This document shows positions 7,694 through 15,660 of a DNA stretch of 34,460 nucleotides, one piece after another. This DNA comes from Tissierellia bacterium (lineage in GTDB: Bacteria > Bacillota > Clostridia > Tissierellales > Tissierellaceae). The position numbers and the translations under genes are program-made. The stretch is from assembly GCA_028708575.1 (NCBI GenBank), contig JAQVYQ010000013.1:1-34460 (forward strand). Reading direction: 5' to 3'. The number at the start of each line of letters is the position of its first letter. The first letter of the stretch is position 1. Under the pieces are notes generated by a model, which did no database searches, had not been told where the DNA came from, and worked only from the letters and a program-made list of their open reading frames with translations.

Positions 7694-8677
7694 ATGAAAA
7701 AATCTATATATATATTAATTGTGTCTTTACTTGTAAGTTTTTTTACTGGATGTGCAGGGGAAAGTGTTAAAACTCCAGTAGAACAAATAGAACCCATTAG
7801 AGTTGCGTCCCTTAAGGGTCCAACCTCTATTGGATTAGTTAAACTTATGAAACAAAATGATAATGAAGAATCAAAAAATAAATATGACTTTAAAATTACA
7901 GGAACTGCAGATGAAATAATTGCCCTAATAGGTAGGGGTGAGCTGGATATAGCAGCAATTCCTGCAAATCTAGCTTCAGTATTATATAATAAAACAAATG
8001 GCAATATTAATGTGGCTGCAATAAATACTTTAGGAGTTTTATATATTGTAGAAAATGGAAATACCTTGGATTCAATTGAAGATTTAAGAGGTAAAACCAT
8101 CTACAGTACAGGGAAAGGAACTACACCTGAGCATGTGCTTAATCATGTATTAAATTCTAATGGTATAGAAGTAGGGCAAGATGTAACTATAGAATACAAG
8201 ACAGAATCCACTGAGATAGCTACACTTTTAGCAAGTAGTGAAAATTCTATCGCCTTACTACCACAACCGTTTATAGCAGCTGCCCAAACAAAGAATGAAA
8301 ACATAAGAGTTGTATTTAGTATGGATGAGGCATGGAATAGGCTAGAGGAAGATAGTTCCCTAGTTACAGGAGTAGTTATTGTGAATAAAGAATTTCTAAA
8401 TAATAATAAGGAATCCTTTGATTTGTTTTTAGATGAATACAATGATTCAGTTAGCTATGTTAATAAGAATTTAGAAGAGTCAGCAGCATTAGTAGGAAAT
8501 TTGGATATTATTCCTGAAGCAGTAGCAAAGAAGGCTATTCCTTTATGCAATATGACTTTTATAGAAGGTACTGAAATGGAGAATAGATTAAGTGGATATC
8601 TTGGAGTATTATATAATGCTAATCCTGATTCCGTAGGAGGAAAGTTACCAGATGAGGGATTCTATTACAAGAGATAA
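7694..8677 (+). CDS. ABC importer substrate-binding lipoprotein, NMT1/SsuA-like
   Basis: 327 residues. The lipoprotein signal ends FFTGC, giving a lipid-anchored Cys at residue 20. The mature part starts IRVASLKGPTSIGLVKLM and has the two-lobe features of periplasmic-binding proteins type II: GELDIAAIPANLASVLYNKT, SIEDLRGKTIYSTGKGTTPEHVL and a second-lobe segment SIALLPQPFIAAAQTK. These are shared with proteins of the nitrate/sulfonate/thiamine-precursor family, but no conserved residue identifies the ligand. The permease gene overlaps its 3' end and the ATPase follows, so it is the outside receptor of a complete three-gene importer. The family is firm; the substrate is unknown. Confidence 0.85.
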   Translation: MKKSIYILIVSLLVSFFTGCAGESVKTPVEQIEPIRVASLKGPTSIGLVKLMKQNDNEESKNKYDFKITGTADEIIALIGRGELDIAAIPANLASVLYNKTNGNINVAAINTLGVLYIVENGNTLDSIEDLRGKTIYSTGKGTTPEHVLNHVLNSNGIEVGQDVTIEYKTESTEIATLLASSENSIALLPQPFIAAAQTKNENIRVVFSMDEAWNRLEEDSSLVTGVVIVNKEFLNNNKESFDLFLDEYNDSVSYVNKNLEESAALVGNLDIIPEAVAKKAIPLCNMTFIEGTEMENRLSGYLGVLYNANPDSVGGKLPDEGFYYKR

Positions 8678-9401
8678 TAAGAATTTAATAATTAGAATAT
8701 TAGCAGTATTGTTTTGGTTTTTTGTTTGGCAGGTCATTGGCTCTTATTTGGATAATGATTTGCTTTTACCAATGCCCTTAACTGTGATAAAAACTCTTTT
8801 TTCTATGCTGGGACAAAAGATGTTTTATATAGCTGTTTTAAACACAATTATCAGAATAATTCTAGGTTTTTTAATTTCATGTATAATTGGAATTATTCTA
8901 TCCATACTTTCCTATAATTTTAGATTTGCTAGAATACTATTAAGTCCATTGATTTCATTTATAAAATCCACACCATTAGCATCTATTATTATTTTGGCTC
9001 TAGTATGGATTAAGTCGCAAAATCTATCATTATTAATATCATTTCTTGTTGCTTTACCAACAATATATACAAATATATTAAAAGGATTGGATAATATTAA
9101 TTTGAAATTAATAAAGATGGCACAAGTTTTTAGAGTAAACAATTATAAAAAGGTAAAGTTTATTTATATACATGAAATTAAGCCTTATCTTATAGCAGCA
9201 ACTAGCATATCTTTAGGGTTTTGTTGGAAGGCTGGAGTTGCAGCTGAAGTAATTGGACTACCTCAAAATTCAATAGGGGAAGCTCTTTATAGTTCAAAGA
9301 TTTATTTAAATACAGCAGAGCTATTTGCTTGGACTTTATTTATAATATTTATTAGTTTTGTATTTGAAAAATTTTTTATTTATACACTACAGAAATTATA
9401 A
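8652..9401 (+). CDS. ABC importer permease, SsuC/ThiX-like
   Basis: 249 residues with six hydrophobic segments. ATG at 8652 lies 26 bases inside the end of the binding-protein gene in another frame and has GGAGGAAAG upstream (about 8637-8645), so the overlap is real and implies coupled translation. The cytoplasmic loop RVNNYKKVKFIYIHEIKPYLIAA matches the EAA-type loop of binding-protein-dependent permeases (normally EAA...G), and GFCWKAGVAAEVIGLP is a common C-terminal motif of the taurine/nitrate/sulfonate group. It forms the membrane channel of the importer at 7694-9991. Confidence 0.85.
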   Translation: MRDSITRDNKNLIIRILAVLFWFFVWQVIGSYLDNDLLLPMPLTVIKTLFSMLGQKMFYIAVLNTIIRIILGFLISCIIGIILSILSYNFRFARILLSPLISFIKSTPLASIIILALVWIKSQNLSLLISFLVALPTIYTNILKGLDNINLKLIKMAQVFRVNNYKKVKFIYIHEIKPYLIAATSISLGFCWKAGVAAEVIGLPQNSIGEALYSSKIYLNTAELFAWTLFIIFISFVFEKFFIYTLQKL

Positions 9402-9415
9402 TTGAGGATGATTGG

Positions 9416-9991
9416 ATGAGTATTATTCTTAAAGATATAACAAAATCTTTTGATGATCTTGATGTTTTGAAAAATTTCAATGGGACAATAGAAGATAATG
9501 AGTTTAATTTCATAATGGGGGAGTCAGGTATTGGGAAAACTACATTAATTAATATTTTAATGGGATTAGAAAAACCTGATTTTGGTGAAATAGTAGGCAT
9601 GGATGATATGAATTTAAGTGTAGTATTTCAAGAAAACAGATTACTAGAGGATTTTGATGCCATTACAAATCTTAAACTAGTAGCAAATAAGGATACAAAG
9701 GATAAAGAAATTGTAAGCTTACTTAGAGATCTTGGACTGGGGGATAGCTTAAATAAGAAAGTATCACAATTTAGCGGTGGAATGAAGAGGCGCCTTGCAA
9801 TTGGCCGTGCATTAATACATAAAGCCGATATTTATATAATGGATGAGCCCTTTAAAGGCCTTGATAAGAATCTATATTTAAAAACTATAAAATATGTCAA
9901 AGAAAAGCTAGAAGGGAAGACTGTTATAATTATAACTCATAGAGAAGAAGAATATGAAATCTTTGGGGGTAATATTATTTATATAAAATAA
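9416..9991 (+). CDS. ABC importer ATPase, short form
   Basis: 191 residues, shorter than the usual 240-260 of SsuB/ThiZ-type ATPases. The nucleotide-binding fold is complete: Walker A GESGIGKTTL, Q-loop VVFQENRLLED, signature FSGGMKRRLAIGRAL, Walker B IYIMDEPFKGLD, and switch His in IITHREEEYE. What is missing is the C-terminal extension after the H-loop, so the protein is minimal and not broken. It follows the permease by 14 bases with GAGGATG as ribosome site. Energises the importer; substrate unknown. Confidence 0.88.
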   Translation: MSIILKDITKSFDDLDVLKNFNGTIEDNEFNFIMGESGIGKTTLINILMGLEKPDFGEIVGMDDMNLSVVFQENRLLEDFDAITNLKLVANKDTKDKEIVSLLRDLGLGDSLNKKVSQFSGGMKRRLAIGRALIHKADIYIMDEPFKGLDKNLYLKTIKYVKEKLEGKTVIIITHREEEYEIFGGNIIYIK

Positions 9992-10035
9992 TAATAGGCT
10001 TATAAAGAGCCGAACCCTGTTAGCCTACAATAAAG

Positions 10036-10067
10036 AATCCCTAAGAATCTTATGATTCTTAGGGATT
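10036..10067. terminator. Bidirectional terminator, 14-bp perfect stem
   Basis: Arms AATCCCTAAGAATC and its exact complement with a 4-base loop sit between the convergent importer ATPase (ends 9991) and the T-box-controlled operon (ends 10070). It presumably stops both transcripts. A weaker TAGGCT/AGCCTA pair lies at 9995-10027. Confidence 0.8.
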
Positions 10068-10069
10068 TA

Positions 10070-10834
10070 TTATGCAATTTGTTCTTCTAATTTAGCCTTG
10101 TAAATAGCTAACAATTCTTCCTCACTTACATCACAACTTCTTTTATCTAAGGCTATTTCACCTTTATCTAGCATTATTATTCTATCTGAATATTCTATAG
10201 CATCTTTCATATTGTGTGATATCATTATTGTGGTTATTTTGTAATTGCTTAGCAATTCCTTTGTCTTTCTCATTACAACATGAGATGTCTTTGGGTCTAA
10301 GGCTGCTGTATGTTCATCAAGTAGTAATAAATCAGGATGCTTCATTGCTGCCATTAACAGTGACAAAGATTGCCTTTGTCCACCTGATAGGAATTTGACC
10401 CTTGTGTTTAATTTGTTTTCTAATCCTAAACCTAAGGCCTTTAATATTTCTTCATATTTTTCATTGTTTTCTTTTCTTATTAATCTCTTTAGTCCAAACT
10501 TTTCTCCCTTTTTATCTGCTAATGACATATTTTCTAATATTGTAAGAGCAGGGGAGACTCCTAGTGATGGATCTTGGTATACTCTTCCTATATGAATTGC
10601 TCTTTCTTCCTCTTTTAATTTACTAATATCTTCTCCATTTAATATTATTTCACCACTATCTATTGGGACACTTCCAGCTATCATATTAAGGAGAGTACTT
10701 TTTCCACATCCATTTGAACCTATTATTGCGGTACATTTGTGTTCTTCTATATTAAGATTAAATCTATTAAAAAGATTTATTTCATTTTCTGTTCCAACAT
10801 TAAAACTCTTTGATAGGTTTTGTACCTTTAACAT
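10070..10834 (-). CDS. ABC importer ATPase of the T-box operon (TrpZ-type)
   Basis: 254 residues: Walker A GSNGCGKSTL, Q-loop GRVYQDPSLGVSPALT, signature LSGGQRQSLSLL, Walker B LLLLDEHTAALDP (His after the catalytic Glu, as in many branched-chain/TrpZ ATPases), switch His in MISHNMKDA. ATG at 10834 follows AGAAGGGAGAG and lies 35 bases inside the permease gene, so the two are coupled. Energises uptake by the permease at 10800-11699. The family alone does not fix the substrate; the T-box suggests an aromatic amino acid, most likely phenylalanine. Confidence 0.88.
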   Translation of the reverse strand: MLKVQNLSKSFNVGTENEINLFNRFNLNIEEHKCTAIIGSNGCGKSTLLNMIAGSVPIDSGEIILNGEDISKLKEEERAIHIGRVYQDPSLGVSPALTILENMSLADKKGEKFGLKRLIRKENNEKYEEILKALGLGLENKLNTRVKFLSGGQRQSLSLLMAAMKHPDLLLLDEHTAALDPKTSHVVMRKTKELLSNYKITTIMISHNMKDAIEYSDRIIMLDKGEIALDKRSCDVSEEELLAIYKAKLEEQIA

Positions 10835-11699
10835 TTAGTTCTCTCCCTTCTTTTTTGCTTGCTTTCCCAAACAAATCCAATGCTACATTGTTGTATGCGA
10901 TAAAAGCTATAACTATGAATGCACTAATGGCTTTTAAATCAGTTGGAGCTAATCCTAAGTCTATAGCAATACCACCCATGATTTTGTAAATAGTAGCACC
11001 TACAATTGCTCTTGAAGTATTCTTAAACCAAGAAGCGTTTTTCTTTATAGTATCTCCAATAATAATTGAAGCAAGACCAACAACCATAACACCAGTACCC
11101 ATTGTAATGTCAGCAAAGCCTTGATACTGTGACATAAGAGCTCCGCTTAAAGCTATTAAACCATTTGCTAGCATAAAGCCCATGACTTTGTATTTGTTGC
11201 TATTAACACCTAATGATCTAACTAAAGTTTCATTGTCTCCAGTAGCAACTAGCAAATATCCAGTTTCAGTTTTAAGAAATAAATCTATTATTAGTTTAAT
11301 AGCAATGACTAAGACAATTAAAATAATAAGAGTAGAACCTGAATCAAAAACAGAATCATAATTAAAAAGAGGAACATTGGCTTTGCCATTAATTCTAAGA
11401 TTGATGGAGTAAAGCATAGTCATAGTTAATATTCCAGCTAAAATAGGTTTAATCTTAAGTTTAATAAATAGGGTTGATGTCATAAGACCAGCTAAAGTGC
11501 CTAAGCAAAATGCAAGGGCAGTGCTAGCAATAGGATTAAATCCCATGGAAACAAATTTAGCAAATATGAAAGCACCAAAGGGGAAAGTACCTTCAACAGA
11601 TAAATCAGATTCTCCTAAGACTTTAAATGTTAAGATTACACCCATTCCTAATATAGCAAATATTAAACCTTGTTCTAATGACGTTATAATTAATTTCAT
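10800..11699 (-). CDS. ABC importer permease, branched-chain/TrpY type
   Basis: 299 residues with eight or nine hydrophobic segments, of the BPD_transp_2 type. The N-terminus (EQGLIFAILGMGVILTFKVL) and the GxD-SVEGTFPFGAF segment are typical of the permeases paired with ABC_sub_bind (PF04392) lipoproteins. The central GDNETLVRSLGVN motif is the ATPase-contacting loop. Start ATG 11699 follows ATGGAGGTAAAGCA. It lies 35 bases after the binding protein and overlaps the ATPase. It forms the membrane channel of the T-box-regulated aromatic amino acid importer. Confidence 0.85.
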   Translation of the reverse strand: MKLIITSLEQGLIFAILGMGVILTFKVLGESDLSVEGTFPFGAFIFAKFVSMGFNPIASTALAFCLGTLAGLMTSTLFIKLKIKPILAGILTMTMLYSINLRINGKANVPLFNYDSVFDSGSTLIILIVLVIAIKLIIDLFLKTETGYLLVATGDNETLVRSLGVNSNKYKVMGFMLANGLIALSGALMSQYQGFADITMGTGVMVVGLASIIIGDTIKKNASWFKNTSRAIVGATIYKIMGGIAIDLGLAPTDLKAISAFIVIAFIAYNNVALDLFGKASKKEGRELNVKGTKPIKEF

Positions 11700-11734
11700 T
11701 GCTTTACCTCCATTTTTACCTTTTAACTATACAA

Positions 11735-12730
11735 CTATTTTCCAACTTTTATAGCATCTTTGATAATTGGGTTATTCTCGTCTAAATTCAGAGCTTCTAA
11801 TGTTTTCTCGTTTACTGTTGTTATTGTTTTTTCTGCAACTCCAACTGGAATTGTAGATACATCTTTTCCATCAACTAATATTTCTTTAGCCATTTGTGCT
11901 GTTTGTTTACCTAATTCATAGTAGCTTAATCCGTTAGTAATTAATATACCGCCACCTACTTGTGATTCTTCTGCACAAACGGATATCATTTGATTTTCAA
12001 TTAATCTATTAGATACTAATTCTACAGAAGCAGCTACAAGATTATCACTTAATGCATATAATGCATCAACCTTACTCAATAATGAATCTAAAGCTTGAGC
12101 CATTTCATTAACTGAGGATACACCAATTTTTATAATTTCTAATCCTTCATTTGGAGCTAATTCTTCAACTTCTTTAATTTGAATTTCTGAATTTGCTTCA
12201 CTTGTGTTATATAGGATTCCTATAGTTTCAATACTTGGATCAAGTTGCTTGAACATTTTCAATTGGGATTCTACAGGTGCTTTATCTGAAGTTCCAGTAA
12301 TATTTCCACCTACATTTTCCCAATCTGCTACAATTTCTGACTGTACTGGGTCAGTTACTGCGCTGAATAATATTGGTATTTCATCACTTGATTGTTTTGC
12401 ACTTTGAGCTGCTTGGGTTGCTATTGCATATATTAAATCCACTTCATCTTTAACAAATTTTTGTGCTATTGCTACTGTATTTGGTATATCACCTTGAGCA
12501 TTTTGATATACGATTTCTGCCTCTACTCCTAATTCTTTTAATCCATCTTCAAATCCTCTTCTTGCGTCATCAAGAGCTGGATGCTCTGCTAATTGACTTA
12601 TTCCAATAGTATAGGATTTTACAGCTTCATTACTTTCTACAGCTTTAGAGTCACCTGTGCTACATCCAGTCAAAGCCAACATACCTGCTGCTACTAATGC
12701 TACTAAACTTTTCATTTTACCATTTTTCAT
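11735..12730 (-). CDS. Substrate-binding lipoprotein, ABC_sub_bind family (aromatic amino acid, probably Phe)
   Basis: 331 residues. Lipoprotein signal ends LALTGC (Cys 23). The mature chain begins YTIGISQLAEHPALDDARRGF, the characteristic opening of PF04392 proteins (TrpX and relatives), followed by AQGDIPNTVAIAQKF, IPILFSAVTDPV and VGGGILITNGLSYYELGKQ. Known members bind tryptophan or phenylalanine. Its leader is a T-box whose specifier reads UUC and whose UGGU bulge needs a tRNA with discriminator A, so I favour phenylalanine over tryptophan. Ribosome site AAGGAGGAATAG precedes ATG 12730. The family is firm; the ligand is inferred. Confidence 0.85.
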   Translation of the reverse strand: MKNGKMKSLVALVAAGMLALTGCSTGDSKAVESNEAVKSYTIGISQLAEHPALDDARRGFEDGLKELGVEAEIVYQNAQGDIPNTVAIAQKFVKDEVDLIYAIATQAAQSAKQSSDEIPILFSAVTDPVQSEIVADWENVGGNITGTSDKAPVESQLKMFKQLDPSIETIGILYNTSEANSEIQIKEVEELAPNEGLEIIKIGVSSVNEMAQALDSLLSKVDALYALSDNLVAASVELVSNRLIENQMISVCAEESQVGGGILITNGLSYYELGKQTAQMAKEILVDGKDVSTIPVGVAEKTITTVNEKTLEALNLDENNPIIKDAIKVGK

Positions 12731-12801
12731 TTACTATTCCTCCTTATATTTGGCGTCAGATTGAATGTATTCGGAAAAGAAGCGGCTTTGTCTCTGTCAA
12801 C

Positions 12802-13080
12802 AAAAAAATCGCCCCTGAGAAGTAAAATACTTCACAGGGGCGAATATATATCCGCGGTACCACCCTAGTTATGAACATTGTCATCACTCAATCAGACCTA
12901 ACAGTCTTATCCCCTATAACGATGGGCTTTCGTATTCGTCTACTTGGATTATTGCCGTTTAACGAATCAGCTTAGGAGTGAATATTACATATCTTCTTAA
13001 TGTTGGCTTTCACCGTTTCCAACTCTCTGTAAAAAAGCTTAGATATCTTTCTCTCCATCAATGCTTTTGATTTAATGAAA
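12802..13080 (-). promoter_or_regulatory. T-box riboswitch (tRNA-sensing leader), Phe-type specifier
   Basis: Read on the minus strand. Stem I has the conserved CAGAGAG (near 13030) and GGTGAAAGCC segments and returns through ACTCCTAAGCTG; the triplet just before ACTCC, aligned to the specifier slot, is TTC (12982-12980). AGTAGA and the central stems follow, then the T-box sequence AGGGTGGTACCGCG (12866-12853). The terminator TCGCCCCTG...CAGGGGCGA (12843-12809) ends with seven T (12808-12802). Uncharged tRNA pairing would free the downstream importer genes. The bulge UGGU pairs with an ACCA end (discriminator A), as in tRNA-Phe; bacterial tRNA-Trp has G73. The GAA usually before the specifier is ATA here, so specificity is likely but not proven. 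Confidence 0.92.
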
Positions 13081-13109
13081 ATGATAACACCTATAAAAAC
13101 AATTGTCAA
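13081..13109 (-). promoter_or_regulatory. Promoter of the T-box operon
   Basis: TTGACA (13109-13104), 17-base spacer, TATCAT (13086-13081), directly upstream of the T-box leader. Confidence 0.8.
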
Positions 13110-13180
13110 CACATATTTTTAAAAAAATTCATTTTATATTTAACATAGTATGAGGATTGTTTATAATTGTGACTATAATA

Positions 13181-13189
13181 TGGTATAAT
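13181..13189 (+). promoter_or_regulatory. Extended -10 promoter of the YbaK-type gene
   Basis: TGGTATAAT (TG-n-TATAAT) with no good -35 at 17 bases; 38 bases upstream of the ATG at 13227. Confidence 0.5.
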
Positions 13190-13226
13190 TTTAGAAAATA
13201 AGATCTAATATTTAGGAGTTGAAAAG

Positions 13227-13688
13227 ATGTCTGTAGAAAGCGTAAGAAAACAATTTGAAAATGAAAACTTAGAATTAGAAATTGTAGAGATGGACACTAG
13301 TACTGCAACGGTAGAATTAGCAGCAAATGCCCTGGGGGTAGAGCCAGCTAGGATTGCTAAGACAATGGCTCTAAGATTAAAGGAGAAGGATATAATAATT
13401 GTGGCTAAAGGTGATGTTAAAATCGATAATAGGAAATTCAAGGATAATTTTCATGAAAAAGCCAAGTTTATAAATTCTGAAGACTTACTAGGAGCTACAG
13501 GACATCCTGTTGGTGGAGTTTGTCCATTTGGACTGATTAAACCTTTAGAAATTTATTTAGATGAATCCTTAAAGGTATTTGATTATGTATACCCAGCTGG
13601 TGGCGGACCAAATACATGTGTAAAAATAGACGTTGACTATTTAGAAGATGTTACAGAAGGTGAATGGATAGACGTTTGTAAGGAATAA
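13227..13688 (+). CDS. YbaK/EbsC-type aminoacyl-tRNA deacylase
   Basis: 153 residues, the full length of a stand-alone YbaK/ProX editing domain (PF04073). Typical elements are ALGVEPARIAKTMALR, a conserved Lys in IVAKGDVKIDNRK, TGHPVGGVCPFGL and YPAGGGPNTCVKI near the end. Such proteins hydrolyse mischarged tRNAs (Cys-tRNA-Pro, Ala-tRNA-Pro or related) in the cytoplasm. The TGHPVGG-CPFG motif is the substrate-site signature of the YbaK branch, but the exact tRNA cannot be read. Start ATG 13227 is preceded by TAGGAGTTGAAAAG. Monocistronic, with its own extended -10 promoter, divergent from the T-box operon. Confidence 0.9.
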   Translation: MSVESVRKQFENENLELEIVEMDTSTATVELAANALGVEPARIAKTMALRLKEKDIIIVAKGDVKIDNRKFKDNFHEKAKFINSEDLLGATGHPVGGVCPFGLIKPLEIYLDESLKVFDYVYPAGGGPNTCVKIDVDYLEDVTEGEWIDVCKE

Positions 13689-13782
13689 GATCATATGATA
13701 TCATTGAATATTATTTAAATGTGGTGTAATACTAAATTGTGATACAAATATTATTACCATTTAATCTGAAAGGTTTGAGAAA

Positions 13783-14490
13783 ATGAATAAAAAGATTAGC
13801 TATATCATAATGACTTTGATGATTTTATTTATTATATCAGCATGTATGCCTGTTGTAGATAATGACTTAGAAGAAGAATTGGATGCAAAGAACCAAATAA
13901 TTACTAGATTAGAAGATGAAAATAAAAAATTAGAAGATAGAGTGGAAGAGCTTGAACAAAATGAAAATAATAATGCTTCATCATCAAAAACAAATAGGTT
14001 ATTGGGTAGAGCATTAAGAGTAGTAGAATTGTTAAAGAGTAAAGATATGGAAGTTTTATCGGCATATGTACATCCAACTAAAGGGTTAAGGCTTAGTCCA
14101 TATGGTTATATAAACACTGAATCTGACCAAGTTTTTACTCAAGACCAGGTTGCAAATTTATTAAATAATAATGACTTTTATCAATGGGGAAATTATGATG
14201 GTTCCGGTGAGATTATTAATTTAAATTTCAATGATTATTATAATAGATTTATTTATGATGCTGATTTTGCAAATCCACATATGATTGGAAACAATACTAT
14301 TATTGGAAAAGGGAATACTTTAATCAATATTAAGGATGTATATACAAATGCTGAATTTGTGGAATTTCACTTTACAGGCTTTAATACTGAGTATGAAGGA
14401 ATGGATTGGAGAAGCTTAAGATTAGTTTTTGAGGAAGAAAATAATATGTATTACTTAATTGGAATAATTCATGATGAATGGACAATATAA
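13783..14490 (+). CDS. Lipoprotein with N-terminal coiled coil, function unknown
   Basis: 235 residues. The lipoprotein signal ends IISAC (Cys 21). A highly charged coiled coil (about 30-65, heptads of Leu/Ile with Glu/Lys) and an Asn/Ser linker lead to a globular domain of about 160 residues that starts RLLGRALRVVELLKSKDMEVLSAYVHP and ends with aromatic-rich beta strands (EFVEFHFTGF, MYYLIGIIHDEWTI). The helix followed by YVHP-KGLRLSPYG recalls a small group of Firmicute surface lipoproteins with NTF2-like or SnoaL-like folds, but I do not recognise it with certainty. The ATG follows GAAAGGTTTGAGAAA. It ends at a terminator shared with the convergent YetF gene. Location: outer face of the membrane. 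Confidence 0.8.
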   Translation: MNKKISYIIMTLMILFIISACMPVVDNDLEEELDAKNQIITRLEDENKKLEDRVEELEQNENNNASSSKTNRLLGRALRVVELLKSKDMEVLSAYVHPTKGLRLSPYGYINTESDQVFTQDQVANLLNNNDFYQWGNYDGSGEIINLNFNDYYNRFIYDADFANPHMIGNNTIIGKGNTLINIKDVYTNAEFVEFHFTGFNTEYEGMDWRSLRLVFEEENNMYYLIGIIHDEWTI

Positions 14491-14496
14491 TAAGAC

Positions 14497-14526
14497 AAAA
14501 AAGTAGGGCGTTTTCCTACTTTTTTT
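14497..14526. terminator. Bidirectional terminator
   Basis: AAAAAGTAGG / CCTACTTTTTTTT stem with a short loop, giving A and T runs on both sides. The stop codon of the minus-strand YetF gene (14516) lies within it. Confidence 0.85.
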
Positions 14527-15193
14527 TATCTCTTAAAAGTACATATAATGATCCGTCAGATTGTAATTCAGCGTAAAGAACCTTGCCTATTGATTGTATT
14601 TTTTGCTTTTTTAATTCATTTTCTAGCCATTGGATATTTAATCCATAGGAACTTAGATTATTGTACACAATTTTACTATCAATAATGATTTCTTCTGGGA
14701 GATATTTTGGCTTAATTGTAGGTATATTCATATCTTTTTTTATAAGACTTAATTGGTCTTGTACTTTTAATACACTTAGTTTACCATTAGGTTCCAAAAT
14801 TGCATAGTCAATTTCTTTAATAGAGAAAATACTTTGTTCTCTTAGCATCATAGTAATATCTTCTATGCTCATTTTTGTAGATTTAAGTGAAGATTCTTGA
14901 AATCTCCCATTTTTAATTAGTATTACTGGTTGACCGTCTATAATTACCCTTAGCTTAGCAGACTTTAAAGTTATATAAGATAATATGGCAGTTAGAAGGC
15001 ACCACCATATTAATCCGATAACCTCATCCCAAATAGTTCCATCATCAAAGCTTATAATATTGGCAGCCAATGAGCCAATGGTAATTCCAGTTACATAATT
15101 AAAAAATGTCATTTGGCTCATTTGCTTTTTCCCTAATAATCTGGCTAGAAGAAGTAATAGAAAAAATGCAATAGTAGGCTTTAGTATAATCAT
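14516..15193 (-). CDS. YetF-domain (DUF421) membrane protein
   Basis: 225 residues. Three N-terminal membrane segments (about 5-20, 33-48 and 55-78) carry the family hallmark LARLLGKKQMSQMTFFNYVTG. A cytoplasmic domain follows with the YetF fold: LRVIIDGQPVILIKNGRF, IEDITMMLREQSIFSIKEIDYAILEPNGKLSVL, then a second, degenerate copy near the C-terminus. Members are common in spore-formers; some sit in the spore inner membrane and affect resistance, others have no known role. The gene is preceded by a small acidic protein gene with a 4-base gap, so both are probably one transcript. The family is firm; the function is open. Confidence 0.9.
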   Translation of the reverse strand: MIILKPTIAFFLLLLLARLLGKKQMSQMTFFNYVTGITIGSLAANIISFDDGTIWDEVIGLIWWCLLTAILSYITLKSAKLRVIIDGQPVILIKNGRFQESSLKSTKMSIEDITMMLREQSIFSIKEIDYAILEPNGKLSVLKVQDQLSLIKKDMNIPTIKPKYLPEEIIIDSKIVYNNLSSYGLNIQWLENELKKQKIQSIGKVLYAELQSDGSLYVLLRDKKK

Positions 15194-15197
15194 AAGT

Positions 15198-15461
15198 TTA
15201 TTTTAGTCCTTCATTTTCTTTAAACTTTTTATATCCATCATTTTTTCTATTATCAAGGTCTAAAGAGGTCATTGTCATTAAATAACGAGTAGGAAGATTA
15301 GATAAGGATCTATCTATAGTTTTATTTTCAAAATAATCTTGGTCATCATAATTAATATATTCAAATCTATCGGATTCATTATCTTCTAATTCTGTATTAT
15401 TATCATATATTTCAAAGTTTTCTTTATCAAAGGGGGAATCATAATTCTTACGTTTAGTCAA
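15198..15461 (-). CDS. Small acidic protein next to YetF, unrecognised
   Basis: The start is taken at TTG 15461, which follows CGGAGGTGTTTTGAA; the frame extends upstream to an ATG at 15515 that has no ribosome site. This gives 87 residues: a basic start (MTKRKNYDSP), a strongly acidic middle rich in Asp, Glu, Asn and Tyr (ELEDNESDRFEYINYDDQDYF), and a mixed tail with TRYLMTMTSLDLDNRKNDGY. No membrane segment, no cysteine and no signal peptide, so it is probably cytoplasmic or inside the spore. It is not the DUF4363 or DUF3290 partner often found beside YetF genes. I do not recognise the family; co-transcription with YetF is the only functional clue. Confidence 0.65.
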   Translation of the reverse strand: MTKRKNYDSPFDKENFEIYDNNTELEDNESDRFEYINYDDQDYFENKTIDRSLSNLPTRYLMTMTSLDLDNRKNDGYKKFKENEGLK

Positions 15462-15543
15462 TTCAAAACACCTCCGATAATAGTGTATCCAATTAGAACT
15501 TAAGAATTCATACACATTGGAAAGGAAAATTTATGATTAAAAT

Positions 15544-15606
15544 AAAAATCCGAGATTCATCTAGGGAAGAGATATGCTCTTCAGCCTTGATGAATCTCGG
15601 ATTTTT
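15544..15606. terminator. Long two-tier hairpin, terminator of the metNIQ operon
   Basis: An 18-bp perfect outer stem (arms at 15544-15561 and 15589-15606, beginning AAAAATCCGAG) encloses a smaller AAGAG/CTCTT hairpin. It lies 55 bases after metQ on the minus strand, with a T-rich exit (ATTTTTATTTT). The opposite strand is also T-rich, so it may block both directions. Confidence 0.75.
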
Positions 15607-15660
15607 AAATTATGATTTTTAGTTAATAATTTTTATCAGTTTCCTATATTTATGGTCTAT

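Noticed and set aside
9995..10027. TAGGCT...AGCCTA region as a small riboswitch (preQ1-like)
   Set aside because: No conserved core found; it lies downstream of a gene and just before a convergent terminator, with no gene on that strand after it.
12802..13080. Calling the T-box tryptophan-specific, as is usual for PF04392 importers
   Set aside because: No UGG in the specifier slot; the UGGU bulge needs discriminator A, whereas tRNA-Trp has G73 in bacteria.
15544..15606. Long inverted repeat as a miniature transposable element
   Set aside because: No flanking direct repeat and no second copy seen in the window; its place at the 3' end of metQ and T-rich exit fit a terminator.
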